64,000 nt of DNA from Kyrpidia spormannii (GTDB lineage Bacteria; Bacillota; Bacilli; Kyrpidiales; Kyrpidiaceae): NCBI RefSeq assembly GCF_002804065.1, contig NZ_CP024955.1, positions 1,922,001 through 1,986,000 on the forward strand. Reading direction: 5' to 3'. Under the pieces are notes generated by a model, which saw only the letters and a list, made by a program, of their open reading frames with translations, was not told the origin of the DNA and did not search any database. Position 1 is the first letter of the stretch. Every line of letters begins with the position of its first letter. A program made the translations under genes and the position numbers. Positions 62,632-64,000 of the stretch are shown here, one piece after another.

Positions 62632-62648
62632 TTTGTTGTCGGGAGATG

Positions 62649-62999
62649 TCACGAGGACTGGGACAACATTGGGGCATCGCCCCAGAGGCGTTCCAGCTGA
62701 TAAAACTCCCGTTCCTCCTCTCGGAACACATGCACCACCACATCCCCAAAGTCGAGCAGAACCCACCTGGCTTCATCACGTCCTTCGAGACCTTGGAGCA
62801 CCGCCCCGTGTTCCTCCATTTTTTCGCGCACATGATCTGCGATGGCCTGCACCTGGGTTCTGGACTGACCGCTGCAAATCACGAAGTAATCAGCGATGAT
62901 GGAGAGTTCTCCAATATCGAGGATCACCACATTCCCGGCTTTTTTGTCCGCTGCGGCATCCGCCGCCAGGCGCGCTAAACTGGCCATCTGTGCACTCAT
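62649..62999 (-). CDS. rsfS: Ribosomal silencing factor RsfS
   Basis: Binds L14 on the 50S subunit and blocks subunit joining in starvation. 116 residues: AGNVVILDIGELSIIADYFV, ICSGQSRTQVQAIADHVREK, and the C-terminal WVLLDFGDVVVHVFREEERE followed by FYQLERLWGDAP, the RsfS signature. ATG 62999 follows GGAGG by eight or nine bases. Downstream of yqeK in the conserved nadD-yqeK-rsfS order. Confidence 0.96.
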   Translation of the reverse strand: MSAQMASLARLAADAAADKKAGNVVILDIGELSIIADYFVICSGQSRTQVQAIADHVREKMEEHGAVLQGLEGRDEARWVLLDFGDVVVHVFREEEREFYQLERLWGDAPMLSQSS

Positions 63000-63037
63000 T
63001 CCCACGCCTCCCCTGTTGGATTGCTGGTATTGCCCCA

Positions 63038-63613
63038 CTAGCGGCTCCGCCCACCGCGGACCCGGGACCAGCATTCGTTTCTCGCCAACACCGTCAGTAC
63101 AGCCACCGGTCTCCCGCGATCAAGAAGATCCCGCAGGCTGGCGTCGAACATCTCCGCCAGAGCCCTGTCCAAATCCTGACTGGCCAATTGGCGAAGCCGA
63201 TCCACTCCGGGATAGGCCCGCCCGGGCTCCACAGCGTCAGCCAAACACACCACCCTTTCCAAAAGCCCCATCCCCGGGCGCCCGGTGGTGTGATAACGGA
63301 CGGCATCTGCAACTTCGTCATCTTCCACCCCGAATTCCTGCCCGAGCTTTGCGGCGGCGATGGGTCCGTGCAATACGGCCACGGGTCCAAAGAGCTCCCG
63401 ATCGACACCCAGTCGCCGGGCTTCCTCTTCCAGACGATCGGCGGGCCATTCCCGGGCCCAATCGTGGATCCAAGCCGCCAGGCGCGCTTTATCCTCGTCT
63501 GCCCCGTAGCGCTTGGCCAGTCGTTCGGCTTCCGCCACCACGCCCTCCACGTGAGCGAATCGCGCCGGGCTCAGGGCCCCTTTGACCTTCTCTTTGATCT
63601 GCTCTTCCGTCAT
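63038..63613 (-). CDS. yqeK: HD-domain hydrolase YqeK (symmetrical Ap4A hydrolase family)
   Basis: A 191-residue HD-superfamily metal hydrolase, in relatives cleaving Ap4A to two ADP. Metal ligands: His in ARFAHVEGVVAEAERLAKRY, HD in LAAWIHDWAREWP, His in AVLHGPIAAAKLG, RYHTTGRPGMGLLERVVCLA and DAVEPGR. Overlaps the nadD stop by four bases (ATGA). Confidence 0.93.
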   Translation of the reverse strand: MTEEQIKEKVKGALSPARFAHVEGVVAEAERLAKRYGADEDKARLAAWIHDWAREWPADRLEEEARRLGVDRELFGPVAVLHGPIAAAKLGQEFGVEDDEVADAVRYHTTGRPGMGLLERVVCLADAVEPGRAYPGVDRLRQLASQDLDRALAEMFDASLRDLLDRGRPVAVLTVLARNECWSRVRGGRSR

Positions 63614-64000
63614 CGCACCCGCCCCGCCCTTTTATACAACCCTTTTGCCCGGATCAATTCCTGAACAGCTTGGGGCACCAATACACTGACCGTTCTCCCT
63701 GCCTCCAGACGAGCCCGCAGTTCTGAAGATGAAACCTCCAGCCGGGGCATCTCCACCACCTCGAGAGCAGCTCTGGGAAATTGCTTGCGAACAACGTCCA
63801 TCCCCTTATGCTCGTTATACCCCGGCCGGACCACCGCAATCAAGTCGGCTAAAGAAACAATCTCTTCGGGGGATTTCCACATCGGGAATCCCAGGAGTTG
63901 ATCCGCGCCGATAATCCATGCGAATCGCACATCCGGGTGCCGAGTCCTCAGATAACGAAGGGTATCCACGGTATACGATGGGCCTTCCCGGTCGAGTTCC
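63610..64000 (-). CDS. nadD: Nicotinate-nucleotide adenylyltransferase NadD (5' end cut)
   Basis: C-terminal 129 residues of the NaMN adenylyltransferase of NAD synthesis. REGPSYTVDTLRYLRTRHPD, FAWIIGADQLLGFPMWKSPE and the nucleotide-binding VSSSELRARLEAG (counterpart of ISSTxIR) are recognisable. The N-terminal GxFxPxHxGH motif and start lie outside the window. First of nadD-yqeK-rsfS. Confidence 0.95.
   Translation of the reverse strand, partial: ELDREGPSYTVDTLRYLRTRHPDVRFAWIIGADQLLGFPMWKSPEEIVSLADLIAVVRPGYNEHKGMDVVRKQFPRAALEVVEMPRLEVSSSELRARLEAGRTVSVLVPQAVQELIRAKGLYKRAGRVR

Overview
The window is one continuous piece of a moderately GC-rich chromosome from an aerobic, endospore-forming member of the Bacillota. 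The evidence is a spore gene set (spoIIP, gpr, yqxA, an alpha/beta-type small acid-soluble protein), coproheme decarboxylase HemQ, a CIRCE-controlled hrcA operon, and the Bacillus-type order nadD-yqeK-rsfS / comEA-comEC-holA / rpsT / gpr-spoIIP-yqxA-lepA-hemW-hrcA-grpE-dnaK-dnaJ-prmA / rsmE-mtaB. The base composition and the catabolic genes suggest the Alicyclobacillaceae (for example Kyrpidia), but that is inference. There are no rRNA or tRNA genes and no CRISPR array.

Layout. 1-9.2 kb: a sigma-54 activator cut by the window edge with a DUF2627 membrane protein, moaC-mogA and a ThiF/MoeB adenylyltransferase, plsC, an MFS transporter, cysK, and an ahpC-thioredoxin pair divergent from hemQ. 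10-17.8 kb: an acyl-CoA catabolic cluster (zinc alcohol dehydrogenase, acyl-CoA dehydrogenase, CaiB/BaiF CoA-transferase, crotonase, tartrate/D-malate-type dehydrogenase, CitE-like lyase) under a GntR/FCD regulator. Two strong promoters in it carry the same GGATCC-centred palindrome inside the -35/-10 spacer. A decayed metallo-beta-lactamase gene lies at its downstream end. 18-20.6 kb: a TnpB remnant, a MOSC gene, and an intact, unusually long TnpB-like RuvC nuclease followed by several hairpins. 20.7-25.6 kb: an rRNA methyltransferase, a Na/Pi-type transporter, a Nudix hydrolase, mtaB and rsmE.

25.9-39.8 kb is a phenylacetate degradation island: paaABCD; a TetR regulator-paaK-EthD-paaG-paaI-aldehyde dehydrogenase-FlK-like thioesterase unit; and a thiolase-hydroxyacyl-CoA dehydrogenase-acyl-CoA dehydrogenase-IclR unit. 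PaaK activates phenylacetate to its CoA thioester, PaaABCD epoxidises the ring, PaaG isomerises the epoxide to the oxepin, and the remaining enzymes carry out beta-oxidation-like steps. A shared palindromic operator precedes paaA and the TetR gene. The island sits exactly between prmA and rsmE, which are normally adjacent, so it interrupts the conserved hrcA-to-mtaB gene string.

39.9-64 kb is the conserved heat-shock, sporulation, translation and competence block on the minus strand: prmA, dnaJ, dnaK, grpE, hrcA, hemW, lepA, yqxA, spoIIP, gpr, holA, comEC, comEA, leuS, rsfS, yqeK and nadD. Within it are rpsT, a gene for an unknown anchored protein, ku and mntR on the plus strand, and NADH dehydrogenase 2. 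Several genes overlap unusually: holA with the SASP gene, and comEC with ku. ComEC has lost the metal-binding motif of its C-terminal domain.
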